57,051 nt of DNA, taken from positions 1 to 57,051 of the IMG/VR virus record IMGVR_UViG_3300025168_000102, one strand, 5' to 3'. Under the pieces are notes generated by a model, which worked only from the letters and a program-made list of their open reading frames with translations, was not told where the DNA came from and made no database searches. A program made the position numbers and the translations under genes. The stretch is from a virus. Shown piece by piece: positions 28,462 through 36,537 of the stretch (position 1 is its first letter; every line of letters starts with the position of its first letter).

Positions 28462-28817
28462 TATTTTTTCTCCTTTACTGTGATTAATTTTTTTAAATAC
28501 CATTCAGCTTTCTTTAAATCTTCAATCCCATTTTTATATTTATACCTCCATAAATATTTCATTATATTTCCTTGTAGGTAAGACTCAAATCCCCCATCCA
28601 ATGCAGCTTCAATTGCTTGAATACATTCTATACCATGCTGATTGTAATGAGGTGGAGAGTTTACATTATCTTTATTGGTAGATCTTTCCGTAGTAATAGA
28701 TTTATCCTCCTTCTTATTCTCGACTTGTGTTCTGACTTGATAAGTTGTTGGGCGAACATACGAGTACTTGAAAACTCTACTCCAGCATGATCGCAAACTG
28801 TTATAAAATCTTGACAT
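28461..28817 (-). CDS. DUF3310 (SaV-like) protein; start uncertain, possibly ATT at 28697
   Basis: VNSPPHYNQHGIECIQAIEAAL, NIMKYLWRYKYKNGIEDLKKAEWYLKKL is the DUF3310 domain, often listed as a nucleotide kinase. From the ATG at 28817 the protein has 118 residues and overlaps the upstream gene by 157 bases with a non-conserved Arg/Ser-rich N terminus. AAGGAGGA at 28712-28705 followed 8 bases later by ATT at 28697 gives a 78-residue protein with a normal short N terminus, and no ATG/GTG/TTG lies in that interval. I favour ATT but report the long form. Confidence 0.75.
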   Translation of the reverse strand: MSRFYNSLRSCWSRVFKYSYVRPTTYQVRTQVENKKEDKSITTERSTNKDNVNSPPHYNQHGIECIQAIEAALDGGFESYLQGNIMKYLWRYKYKNGIEDLKKAEWYLKKLITVKEKK

Positions 28818-29026
28818 GTTACCCCCACACTAGCAAAGAACCAAGCTGTAGCTCTTTGTCTCTCATAAGAAATAGTTTCTTCTTCATCTTTAATTTCAGG
28901 TTTACTTGCATCTAGTAATGCTTGTAGTATTACAGCAATAAAAAGACATTGTTCAGGACTCTCTCGTTCTAATTTATTTTCTAAGTTTATAATAAGATTT
29001 AAATTAAATTTAGAGTTCTCACTCAT
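28661..29026 (-). CDS. Conserved phage helical protein
   Basis: 121 residues. PEQCLFIAVILQALLDAS, then ERQRATAWFFASVGVTCQDFITVCDHAGVEFSSTRMFA. The 'R..A..WFF.....t...dF..VCd.Agi' pattern is one I recall from small proteins near phage replication genes; no function known. Overlaps its upstream nuclease gene by 8 bases. Confidence 0.65.
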   Translation of the reverse strand: MSENSKFNLNLIINLENKLERESPEQCLFIAVILQALLDASKPEIKDEEETISYERQRATAWFFASVGVTCQDFITVCDHAGVEFSSTRMFAQQLIKSEHKSRIRRRINLLLRKDLPIKIM

Positions 29027-29375
29027 GGTGATACAGTTTCATAAAATATTCTGCATCAAGAATAACTAATGGTTTTTTATTATTCATTTTAATAAAAGCT
29101 AATGGTTCATAATCATTATGAGACTTAGCTTGATCCATTATATTATAGATACTTGTAAACTTTTCTTGGTTCTTACATTCAATAGAGAAAGGGAAAAGAT
29201 GCCGAACAGAGGAACTTAACTTAACATCTTCTCCCTTTTCTCCCATGATAGCAGTAGTAATCTCTTCATGTAAATCTAACCCATCAGCATTAGGCTTTTG
29301 AAAGATAGATATTAATTGATCTCTTACCCAGTTCTGTAACTTTCTTCCTTTAGCTTTTGCTGAAGATGTTTTCAT
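29019..29375 (-). CDS. PD-(D/E)XK-type endonuclease / resolvase-like
   Basis: 118 residues. SSAKAKGRKLQNWVRDQLISIF start (basic helix), GEKGEDVKLSSSVRHLFPFSIECKNQEKF with Asp in GED and Glu-x-Lys in ECK as the likely metal and catalytic residues, and LAFIKMNNKKPLVILDAEYF. Small nucleases of this type sit with recombination and replication genes in marine podophages and may resolve branched DNA. Specificity unknown. Confidence 0.7.
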   Translation of the reverse strand: MKTSSAKAKGRKLQNWVRDQLISIFQKPNADGLDLHEEITTAIMGEKGEDVKLSSSVRHLFPFSIECKNQEKFTSIYNIMDQAKSHNDYEPLAFIKMNNKKPLVILDAEYFMKLYHHE

Positions 29376-29378
29376 TAG

Positions 29379-30236
29379 TTATCCTTTTACTTCTGGAACA
29401 TCAGGCACTCTTGATACACGAGTAAGATATACTACTCCTCTCTGATATTCAAATGCACGTAGACCATGTCCATTATTACTATCAGACCAACAATCTTTTT
29501 TATAAGCACAGTAAAAACAATTCATACCTAACTTATAATTACCTGACTTCCCTTCTGGAATATCAGGGTGACAACGAGGGGGAGCATCTTTTAATTTAAC
29601 CATGCCTTTTAAATATTCTATTCTTTTTTCTGTGTTTGTTATTTCTAACTCATCCAGAGGCATCCAACATAACTCCCCACTAATCTTATTCATAACTAAG
29701 AAGCCAGCTTCTTTTTCTTTCTCTGCCGTAGCATAAGATGAAAGCTGATCCATATATCCAAAGGGATCATCTTTATATAAAGTCCGATCTTTAAATTTTC
29801 TATAAGATGCAGGAGATGCTGACTTAACATCAACAAGTACTCCATCTATTCGTCCATCTATGTGTCCTTTTACACCAGCTAATGTTGTTTCTTTTTGTAC
29901 ATCGGTAACTTTATGTCCAGCTAAAGCAGTCAGACAAAAAACTAACTCTTCAATTATATGACCATATAAAAACTTTATAGGATCATTATCATTAAGTGGT
30001 TCTTTTTCTACATCTTGAAATTGATACCATAACTGACGGTCAGGATATCCAACATTAGACATACGTAATTTTTTCTTGTGTATATTTTTACCATTAACAG
30101 ATTGAACTAATTGGTTGTGGATATTATATACACAATGACTAATGATATCATATTGTTTTCTTTCATTTAACTTACATCCATGCTCTTCTTTAAAAAGATT
30201 ATAGATGTCTTTTACTACTGTAGTTATTTTTTTCAT
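29379..30236 (-). CDS. RecB/Cas4-like PD-(D/E)XK exonuclease
   Basis: 285 residues. GHIIEELVF, then KGHIDGRIDGVLVDVKSAS (Asp131, Asp136, Lys138: the core D...DxK), YMDQLSSYATAEKEKEAGFLVMNK and a cysteine set Cys222, Cys240, Cys243, Cys249 like the Fe-S clamp of Cas4/AddB nucleases. Acts in DNA end processing or recombination, or nucleotide recycling from host DNA. The IscA-like protein downstream could supply a cluster. Confidence 0.75.
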   Translation of the reverse strand: MKKITTVVKDIYNLFKEEHGCKLNERKQYDIISHCVYNIHNQLVQSVNGKNIHKKKLRMSNVGYPDRQLWYQFQDVEKEPLNDNDPIKFLYGHIIEELVFCLTALAGHKVTDVQKETTLAGVKGHIDGRIDGVLVDVKSASPASYRKFKDRTLYKDDPFGYMDQLSSYATAEKEKEAGFLVMNKISGELCWMPLDELEITNTEKRIEYLKGMVKLKDAPPRCHPDIPEGKSGNYKLGMNCFYCAYKKDCWSDSNNGHGLRAFEYQRGVVYLTRVSRVPDVPEVKG

Positions 30237-30245
30237 GTTAAAAAT

Positions 30246-30288
30246 AGGGAGAGTATATCTTGTAATAGCCTCAACATATACTCTCCCT
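30246..30288 (-). terminator. Rho-independent terminator after the SSB gene
   Basis: A perfect 13-bp stem (AGGGAGAGTATAT at 30246-30258 with ATATACTCTCCCT at 30276-30288) and 17-nt loop. On the minus strand it is followed by ATTTTT. It lies between the single-strand binding protein and the RecB-like gene, so it may reduce read-through and raise SSB mRNA over downstream genes. Confidence 0.8.
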
Positions 30289-30302
30289 CCCCTAGTTAGG
30301 AG

Positions 30303-30785
30303 TTAAATTGAAGAAGAGAAAGGAAGATCTTCTTCAGTCTCATCGGAAGTAAAACCGTCAGGGACAACATCGAATGCATCATCCTCTTCGGTTGTGTACG
30401 GTACTAATTCGGTCACTTGTACCGCACGTAGATCAGCAGAAACGCCAGTTTTTCCACCGAAATTCCACTCAAAGGGTTCATATAATACATTTACTTTAGA
30501 ACCATTACCTACCATAGTATCAGTAATTAATCTCTTCTGAGCATCAACTACATTAGGTGCTCGATTCATAGAGCCTTTTGCATTACGAACCTTTCGTTTA
30601 ATGGTAACAAAATTATCTTTCTCATCACCTTTATTCTTAACAGTTAGCCCATCCTTCTGAGCTTTCTTTTTATTAAGATCATCTAAGTTACCTACATCAA
30701 TTGTCCATACACCGTCTGCATCAAACTTAGTATTAGGTGTGATAACTGATGCCCAATAAGCTGTTCCTGATAATACTTTGCTCAC
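30303..30785 (-). CDS. Single-stranded DNA-binding protein, T7 gp2.5-like
   Basis: 160 residues; starts at GTG 30785 with AAAGGAG 7 bases upstream. SGTAYWASVITPNTKFDADGVWTIDVG, a basic middle (FVTIKRKVRNAKGSMNRAPNVVDA), NVLYEPFEWNFGGKTGVSADLRAVQV, and a strongly acidic C-terminal tail ending EEDLPFSSSI. An OB-fold body with an acidic tail is the mark of gp2.5-like SSBs that contact polymerase and helicase. Confidence 0.8.
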   Translation of the reverse strand: MSKVLSGTAYWASVITPNTKFDADGVWTIDVGNLDDLNKKKAQKDGLTVKNKGDEKDNFVTIKRKVRNAKGSMNRAPNVVDAQKRLITDTMVGNGSKVNVLYEPFEWNFGGKTGVSADLRAVQVTELVPYTTEEDDAFDVVPDGFTSDETEEDLPFSSSI

Positions 30786-30846
30786 TATATTTCTCCTTTG
30801 TTAAGTTGATTAATTAATAACAGGATAACATATTATAAACTATAAA

Positions 30847-31014
30847 TCAAGTGTTATTTTTCTCCTTTCGTTTATTATTGTAATATAATTTCCATGCATC
30901 TTTAAGTAAGTCTTTATCTGACATTTTAGATGCATCTTTTTCTTGCCACTGACGTTCTTTATTTAATTTACGAGTTGTATTAACCCATTTATTTTTTTTA
31001 GGATCGTATGGAAT
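30847..31014 (-). CDS. 55-residue basic protein with ATT start (candidate)
   Basis: After the DNA polymerase stop the minus strand reads AAAGGAGATACTTATT: a strong ribosome site 6 bases from ATT at 31014. The frame gives IPYDPKKNKWVNTTRKLNKERQW...LLKDAWKLYY and stops at TGA 30849-30847. No ATG, GTG or TTG lies between the previous in-frame stop and this ATT. Codon use and the Trp/Tyr/Lys-rich helical sequence look coding, and the gene fills an otherwise 240-base gap. Product unknown. Confidence 0.55.
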   Translation of the reverse strand: MPYDPKKNKWVNTTRKLNKERQWQEKDASKMSDKDLLKDAWKLYYNNKRKEKNNT

Positions 31015-31025
31015 AAGTATCTCCT

Positions 31026-32684
31026 TTAATGAGTGTCAGCCCACGTTTTACCTACCTTATATTCATTGTCAAGTGGGCATTTGACATTTAGAATCTCTTC
31101 AGTTTCTTTCATAGCTATCTTAGTAATAGCACAAAACTTTTCTACATCTTTATTATGTACCTCAAACTGGTACTCATCGTGAACAGATGCTACCAAACGT
31201 ACATCTAAATCTTTTGCATGATCCATCATCTGTACTAACCATTGCTTACAGATGATAGCACCTGCTCCTTGAATAAGAGTATTCAAAGCTGCATGAAAAG
31301 TTCTAATGTGTAGCTGTCTTCCATCTAGTCCTTTAATAATTTTAGACTTAGCAGCTTTATCTACATTAGTTCTTAACTTCTGTAATGCTGGAGCATTTTG
31401 TAGAAAGGTATCAATAAATCTCTGACCACCTGATGAAGATGTATTACATATCTTACCTATCTTAGATGCTCCTGCCCCATAAATTAGGGCATACAAGAAC
31501 GTCTTTGCCTGATCTCTTGTCTCTAAGTTAGCTAACTTTTGATTAGCTGTATGTACATCACCATCAATAACTTCTTTAATGTAATCTTTATCTCCCATGT
31601 AATGAGCCAAGGCTCGTACCTCAAGACCTGAAGCATCTGTTCCAACCAAACTATAATTATCTGGGTCAGATACAGTCCAACACTCTCGACACTCCTTACC
31701 ATAGGGAGAGTAGACAGCAGGGATTTGAGCCATGTTAGGGGTATTGTGGGTCATACGTCCTGTAACTGTAGATAAAGTTTGAACTCTACCATGTACCCTA
31801 CCATTATTATCTACAGCTTTTATCCATTGTTTTATTTGAGACACTCTCTTTTCTAGTAGAAGATACTTAGAAATAAGTTTAGCCTCTGGTAAATCAATTT
31901 TAGATAGTATCTCTTCACTAACTATTACACTACCTTTATCTGTGTACTTACTTGGTTCCCAACCTAATGATATTAATCGTTGAGCAATTTGTTTTCGGGA
32001 ACCTGGATTAAAGTTTTCTATATTATCTTTTAAAGGTTTATTAGTCGTCTTATGATATCTCTTTGTAATGATAGGTTTAAAGACATCTTGTAGTTCCTTC
32101 TCAATTTTAAAAGCTTCATCACTAAAAGTATTCATTAACAACATAGCTTTCTGTTCATCTAAAGCAAACCCATTCTTCTCTTGTTGAGTTACAATAGTTC
32201 TTATCTTATGTTCTAACTTAATAGATCTCTTAGAGAGTAAGTGAGATTGTTTAGATAGATAATTAACTAACTTAAAGGTAACATCTACATCTCTATTACA
32301 ATACTTTAACATATCAGATGTATAGTTAGTGAAGTCTTTAGGTGGAGTATCTTTAGGGAAACCTAAACGATCTCCCCAAGATCCTAAACTATTTCCTTTA
32401 TCTATAATTGGATTAAGAAGTTGAGTTAGTATTAAAGTATCAACAACTTTATCCCAATTAATATCTGCATCAGTTAGTCTATTTATTATTGGCTGATCAA
32501 AACCTAAACCATTATGCATATAAAATTTATCTACTGTCTTAGCAAACTTAGGAAAAGATGTATAACATTCTTGTTGTACAAACTCATTTACTTTATTTGT
32601 TTTAATATCTCTTGCTACAATACAATGTATTTTAGTAGCATCAAGAGCATCTGTTTCTATATCTAGTATTACTCCTGTACTCAT
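31026..32684 (-). CDS. DNA polymerase, family A
   Basis: 552 residues. 3'-5' exonuclease: Asp8/Glu10 (LDIETD), Asn58-Asp63 (NGLGFD), Tyr128/Asp132 (YCNRDVD). Polymerase: motif A Asp350 (GTDASGLEVRALA), motif B Lys394 (KTFLYALIYGAG), motif C His502-Asp-Glu (SVHDEYQFEV). Tyr398 aligns with E. coli Pol I Phe762, a residue tied to virulent phages when Tyr or Phe. Shorter than T7 gp5. It copies the genome with the primase-helicase and SSB encoded next to it. Confidence 0.93.
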   Translation of the reverse strand: MSTGVILDIETDALDATKIHCIVARDIKTNKVNEFVQQECYTSFPKFAKTVDKFYMHNGLGFDQPIINRLTDADINWDKVVDTLILTQLLNPIIDKGNSLGSWGDRLGFPKDTPPKDFTNYTSDMLKYCNRDVDVTFKLVNYLSKQSHLLSKRSIKLEHKIRTIVTQQEKNGFALDEQKAMLLMNTFSDEAFKIEKELQDVFKPIITKRYHKTTNKPLKDNIENFNPGSRKQIAQRLISLGWEPSKYTDKGSVIVSEEILSKIDLPEAKLISKYLLLEKRVSQIKQWIKAVDNNGRVHGRVQTLSTVTGRMTHNTPNMAQIPAVYSPYGKECRECWTVSDPDNYSLVGTDASGLEVRALAHYMGDKDYIKEVIDGDVHTANQKLANLETRDQAKTFLYALIYGAGASKIGKICNTSSSGGQRFIDTFLQNAPALQKLRTNVDKAAKSKIIKGLDGRQLHIRTFHAALNTLIQGAGAIICKQWLVQMMDHAKDLDVRLVASVHDEYQFEVHNKDVEKFCAITKIAMKETEEILNVKCPLDNEYKVGKTWADTH

Positions 32685-32685
32685 A

Positions 32686-33183
32686 TTAATCTCCTATATT
32701 TATTAACTCAGCTTTATCTAATGGAACTTTATAAAAGTATTCTCCTTTTGGTACTGCTCGATTAGGAACTTCAATTACAGGACTTGATTGGACAACTCTA
32801 CCATCCATCTTCCATGCCTGTTTACAATCTTTTCTTATGATATAAAAAAAGAATCTTGCATTCTCATCTTTATTATAAACCATATCAATTAATCTAGCTT
32901 TCCTAAAAGGAATATTAACATCTCTCCATCCTGTAGGCCACTCTCCTTCCCACATAAACTTCATCTCTACTTCATGATGTTCTGTAACAGGAGGATGGTT
33001 AGGATGATTTAGATGTGGTAAAGGTGGATTAGAAAGTATATCTACACCATAGTTTTCTTTTGGTATATGAACTTTATGACCTAAACTCGTTAGGTATTTA
33101 CTAATACATTCTTTAGCTAGTGGGTCTGCTTTTCTATACAAAGCAGGGTTAAATTTTTTACGTTTACTAGAAGGGTATTTCAT
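32686..33183 (-). CDS. PD-(D/E)XK nuclease-like protein
   Basis: 165 residues from the ATG at 33183 (AGGAGAAGATA upstream), overlapping the helicase end by 17 bases. An in-frame start at 33228 is possible. FNPALYRKADPLAKECISKYLTSLGHKV, NYGVDIL (Asp) and HHEVEMKFMW (Glu-x-Lys) make the PD-(D/E)XK signature, and RFFFYIIRKDCKQAW follows as the next strand. Located between helicase and polymerase. Probably a recombination or repair nuclease. Confidence 0.65.
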   Translation of the reverse strand: MKYPSSKRKKFNPALYRKADPLAKECISKYLTSLGHKVHIPKENYGVDILSNPPLPHLNHPNHPPVTEHHEVEMKFMWEGEWPTGWRDVNIPFRKARLIDMVYNKDENARFFFYIIRKDCKQAWKMDGRVVQSSPVIEVPNRAVPKGEYFYKVPLDKAELINIGD

Positions 33184-34822
33184 TATCTTCTCCTGTTGTT
33201 TGTCGTTCACCATCAAAAGGATTTTCAATGGCAGTCATCCTACCTGTCTCAGAATTATAATAAAGGTGAGTAGCTACACCAGTGTCACCTGTATATCTAT
33301 TCTTTAAGATTCTTATTACAGTAGTGTTAGCTTCGGTTGGGTCTTCACTCTGTTGGTTACGTTCTAAAGCTATGACGGCATCTGATAGATGACCGATTGA
33401 AGCTGACCCTCTAAGATGGGACAACGTAACTTCCTTACCCTCTTCAAAACCTTTATCACCACCTCGTCTACGTAAGTGAGAGACTAATAACAATCCTATG
33501 CCTGTCTCTTCTACAAGAGAACGTAGCTTGGTCATCAATACATCAATGGACTTACGTTCATCACCAAAGTCTTCTTGACCTGAGACTAATATAGATAAGT
33601 GATCTAACATAATCCACTTGCAGTCTAAAGCTCGTGCCATGTATCGTACCCTACCTAGTATCTCGTCATTAGATATAGAACCAAAGTGATCGAAAGCAAA
33701 CAACCTACCAGTACCTAGAGTAGCTTTCTCCCACTCATTCAGTTGCTCACGATTGAATTGATCTCTGATCTCCTTAATATATAATCGAGCATCAGCTTCA
33801 ACCGACATGATATTAAAAGCAGTGTTCCTAATGTTCTCTTCAAGAGCTAGGATACCTATGTTATCTTCTGTACTCTTGAGTATATGATGCATTAACTCTC
33901 TGATAATACTAGACTTTCCCATACCAGAACCTGAAGTAAAAGTTACTAGCTCTCCAGTTCTCATACCATAAAGTTTATCATTCAATCCTTCCCAAGGATA
34001 TAAACAAGTATCACAGAAGTCTTCTTCATATAACTTAGATCCAATGTCACGTAGGTTAATGATACCAGCAGGGGTGTAAGGTGCAGCTGACCACCATGCT
34101 CGTGTAAATTCTACACGTTTTCCTAAGTTAAGATATTCATTAGGATCTTTAAACTCTAACTTTACTATCCTAGCTTTCTGTGGTTCAAACAGTTCAGCAA
34201 CTTTAGCACTAGCCTTACGTCCAGCATCGTCATTATCAAAACAGATAACAACATTGTCAAAAGAATTTAAATACTCTAGATTCTTTTTACAGTCACGTAC
34301 TGCACCCCCAGCACCTGTCTTAATTGATACACATGGATACATAGAACCTGTCAATTCATAAACTGACATAGCATCTATCTCACCCTCACATAAAGTAATA
34401 TATTGTGCAGATTTAGGATTGAATAATTGCTGTCCAAACAACTGACCTGATTGTAAATCTCCTTCAGTAAAGAAATTCTTAGGGTTAGTCTGCCTAACTT
34501 TATTAGCCACATGACAGTTATCTTTATCAAAGTAAGGATAAATATGTTTGTTAGCTTGAACTGTAACTCCATACTTTTTTGCTGTATCTAAAGATAGACC
34601 TCGATCAGATATAGCTTTGCTTTCTCCTTTACTCAATACATTATTAATAACCCCTTTGATTGGAGCTTGTTGTGTTCTCTCCATGTAATCATCTCCTTTC
34701 TCATGACCATATGTTTCACATTTGTAGCAGTACCAGTGTCCATCTTCATATAGAACTCTAGCTTCTTCAGCCCCACATTCATCATGTGGCAACCGATCTT
34801 TAACAATAGAATTTTGGCTCAT
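33167..34822 (-). CDS. Primase-helicase, T7 gp4-like
   Basis: 551 residues from the ATG at 34822 (GAGAGGGAAC upstream); a longer start at 34870 is unlikely because the zinc motif begins at once. Order: zinc ribbon His13-x2-Cys16 and Cys32-x2-Cys35; TOPRIM (LCEGEIDAMSV, VVICFDNDDAG); RecA-like DnaB helicase with Walker A TSGSGMGKSS, Walker B IMLDHLSIL, HLRRRGGDKGFEEG, LRGSASIGHLSDAVIALERN. It primes and unwinds at the fork. Ends within the next gene. Confidence 0.93.
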   Translation of the reverse strand: MSQNSIVKDRLPHDECGAEEARVLYEDGHWYCYKCETYGHEKGDDYMERTQQAPIKGVINNVLSKGESKAISDRGLSLDTAKKYGVTVQANKHIYPYFDKDNCHVANKVRQTNPKNFFTEGDLQSGQLFGQQLFNPKSAQYITLCEGEIDAMSVYELTGSMYPCVSIKTGAGGAVRDCKKNLEYLNSFDNVVICFDNDDAGRKASAKVAELFEPQKARIVKLEFKDPNEYLNLGKRVEFTRAWWSAAPYTPAGIINLRDIGSKLYEEDFCDTCLYPWEGLNDKLYGMRTGELVTFTSGSGMGKSSIIRELMHHILKSTEDNIGILALEENIRNTAFNIMSVEADARLYIKEIRDQFNREQLNEWEKATLGTGRLFAFDHFGSISNDEILGRVRYMARALDCKWIMLDHLSILVSGQEDFGDERKSIDVLMTKLRSLVEETGIGLLLVSHLRRRGGDKGFEEGKEVTLSHLRGSASIGHLSDAVIALERNQQSEDPTEANTTVIRILKNRYTGDTGVATHLYYNSETGRMTAIENPFDGERQTTGEDNEIPF

Positions 34823-34878
34823 GTTCCCTCTCTTTCCAGCCATCGTATCATAAACTAAAGTAAAATACAATAGTTATT

Positions 34879-35064
34879 TTACCTATCTTCAAAACATTTT
34901 TGGATAACATCTTCTACAAAATCTAGCTTATCTGCTATTATTTCTTGTGTTTCTTTTTTAGCTAATCGTTTAGCTTGCTTAGTTGAATAACCTTCATCTT
35001 TATATTCTTGGGTTAATTCTAAGAACATAGAGTCACGTTCTTTATCCCATAAATTTTTAGACAT
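34879..35064 (-). CDS. Small charged helical protein
   Basis: 61 residues: NLWDKERDSMFLELTQEYKDEGYSTKQAKRLAKKETQEIIADKLDFVEDVI. Helical throughout, no Cys before the end. One base from the next gene and just upstream of the primase-helicase. Not recognised. Confidence 0.6.
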   Translation of the reverse strand: MSKNLWDKERDSMFLELTQEYKDEGYSTKQAKRLAKKETQEIIADKLDFVEDVIQKCFEDR

Positions 35065-35065
35065 T

Positions 35066-35251
35066 TCAAAATCCTTTTTCTTTCAACTCTTTAATTTTTA
35101 TATATGCATTTCTTAATTGATCTTGTAATTCTAATACATTTCTTTTAAGAATATCAATCTCTCTTTTACAATCTGTAATTTCATCTTCTTTATTCTCTTC
35201 CATTCTGTCATATATATCACTATTTTGTTTAATCCAATTGTAACTGGGCAT
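35066..35251 (-). CDS. Small coiled-coil protein
   Basis: 61 residues. Heptad-like DITDCKREIDILKRNVLELQDQLRNAYIKIKELKEKG suggests a dimeric coiled coil. Overlaps the SleB-like gene by 23 bases. Not recognised. Confidence 0.6.
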   Translation of the reverse strand: MPSYNWIKQNSDIYDRMEENKEDEITDCKREIDILKRNVLELQDQLRNAYIKIKELKEKGF

Positions 35252-35756
35252 TACTATCGTCCTCCTCTATAAATATATTATAAGATATATCATCATAAAA
35301 TAAATGCTTACCTATTCGAGAGACAAATTCAAATTGCCTAGCCCATTTAGGATTAGCATATGATGCATGATAGTAAGTAGCACCTTGAACATCTTCAAGT
35401 ACAACCCCATCAAGAGCCATATGTGCTACTCGTTTTGCTATAGTTAAAGCTTGTTTGTCTTTCATGATTTCTTTTTTACCATCACACCAATAAGAAAAAG
35501 CACATTGATGTCTCACTGGCATCCCTTTATAATAATGACCGTCTCGTACTACAGTACAAACAGTATCAGGAAACTTTGGATGTCGTACTCTTTCTAAAAT
35601 AACATTAGCTACAGCTAATTGCCCTACGAATTCCTCACTTCTAGCCTCAAAATAAATAGCTTCAACGAGACAATCCATCTCATTTGACTGAGCTTCTTTT
35701 GATATTCCTATCAGAATAAAACATACTAAAACTTGTATAAATAAATATGTCTTCAT
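35229..35756 (-). CDS. SleB-like cell wall hydrolase with signal peptide
   Basis: 175 residues from the ATG at 35756 (GGAGGAGTAC upstream; an in-frame TTG at 35768 lies inside that site). Signal peptide YLFIQVLVCFILIGISKEAQS. Then MDCLVEAIYFEARSEEFVGQLAVANVILERV with the Hydrolase_2/SleB Glu (Glu37), and CAFSYWCDGK, GATYYHASYANPKWAR. It cuts peptidoglycan in the periplasm. A secreted hydrolase in the early arm suggests lysis independent of a holin, or a role in wall remodelling. Confidence 0.85.
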   Translation of the reverse strand: MKTYLFIQVLVCFILIGISKEAQSNEMDCLVEAIYFEARSEEFVGQLAVANVILERVRHPKFPDTVCTVVRDGHYYKGMPVRHQCAFSYWCDGKKEIMKDKQALTIAKRVAHMALDGVVLEDVQGATYYHASYANPKWARQFEFVSRIGKHLFYDDISYNIFIEEDDSNAQLQLD

Positions 35757-36052
35757 GTACTCCTCCAATATATTTTAAGTTCTTGATGTTCACCATAGAA
35801 ATTATCTATCCAATCCCCATGTTTAAGGTAGTGTCTCATATGTCGGACATACCCTTCACATGAAGCACGATTAGCTTTAGCTCCAGATAGGTCTTTCCAT
35901 TCTTGTTTTTTATAAGTGGATGCTAACTTTTGATTATGTTGTACCCACTTTAAAACTTTAGTGTAGTGTAGAGGGTAGTCTTTTGGAAGGTTTAAAAGAG
36001 ACAGGTGTATCCCCTTCACTGATAAGCCTTTCCCTATTTTTTTGCCATGCAT
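35753..36052 (-). CDS. Hypothetical protein
   Basis: 99 residues from the ATG at 36052, with AAAGGA 7 bases upstream; a longer start at 36100 is possible. Basic N terminus, then HYTKVLKWVQHNQKLASTYKKQEWKDLSGAKANRASCEGYVRHMRHYLKHGDWIDNFYGEH. Overlaps its upstream neighbour by 95 bases and the SleB gene by 4. Not recognised. Confidence 0.55.
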   Translation of the reverse strand: MHGKKIGKGLSVKGIHLSLLNLPKDYPLHYTKVLKWVQHNQKLASTYKKQEWKDLSGAKANRASCEGYVRHMRHYLKHGDWIDNFYGEHQELKIYWRST

Positions 36053-36269
36053 CTTCAAGTCCTTTAATTTTTTCTTGTGTATACCCAAGCACATCTTCAA
36101 TTAAGATACACCAAGCTATATCTTTTTCTGGATCTGTAAGTTGCTGTTCACTAGCAACGTCACAAAATATTTCTCTTGCTGTCCACCCTTTCTGTGATTT
36201 TCTAGCTGCTTTAATCTTATCTATAAATATACCTATGATACCACTACTAAATTCTATTTCATATTTCAT
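35958..36269 (-). CDS. Hypothetical protein
   Basis: 103 residues: KYEIEFSSGIIGIFIDKIKAARKSQKGWTAREIFCDVASEQQLTDPEKDIAWCILIEDVLGYTQEKIKGLEDAWQKNRE. Mostly helical. Weak TAGGAA 8 bases before the ATG. The 3' third is shared with the next gene in another frame. Not recognised. Confidence 0.55.
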   Translation of the reverse strand: MKYEIEFSSGIIGIFIDKIKAARKSQKGWTAREIFCDVASEQQLTDPEKDIAWCILIEDVLGYTQEKIKGLEDAWQKNRERLISEGDTPVSFKPSKRLPSTLH

Positions 36270-36278
36270 GATGTATTC

Positions 36279-36338
36279 CTATATTATGTACAAAAGAATA
36301 GTTAAGACTGCATTAGTTAATAATATTATTTCTATCAT
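36279..36338 (-). CDS. 19-residue hydrophobic micropeptide
   Basis: Minus strand AAGGAGAGTATT then ATG at 36338, reading IEIILLTNAVLTILLYII and TAG at 36281-36279. Almost wholly a membrane helix. The strong ribosome site, tight fit between neighbours and similarity in kind to the peptides at 39991 and 40090 support it. Confidence 0.5.
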   Translation of the reverse strand: MIEIILLTNAVLTILLYII

Positions 36339-36348
36339 AATACTCTCC

Positions 36349-36537
36349 TTATGTTAAGATGTCAATTGATTTATGTTTAGGGTGACGTATATAAGAACCT
36401 TTCCCTTTCTTAGGTGACTCAATTCCATGTCCCTTCCCTCGTAGATGTGAAGCATAAGGGCTACGTTTCCCTAATGCTTTGTCATATAACTTTACTGCTT
36501 GAAGATACATAATTTTAGCTACTTTCATTGTCCTCAT
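36349..36537 (-). CDS. Small basic protein
   Basis: 62 residues from ATG 36537, or 59 from ATG 36528, which has the better AGGAG spacing. KIMYLQAVKLYDKALGKRSPYASHLRGKGHGIESPKKGKGSYIRHPKHK: basic and Gly-rich C half. Not recognised. Confidence 0.55.
   Translation of the reverse strand: MRTMKVAKIMYLQAVKLYDKALGKRSPYASHLRGKGHGIESPKKGKGSYIRHPKHKSIDILT

Noticed and set aside
30786-30846. TTGATT and TATAAT-like bases before the SSB gene as a promoter
   Set aside because: The best boxes do not fall at a 16-18 base spacing; too weak to list.
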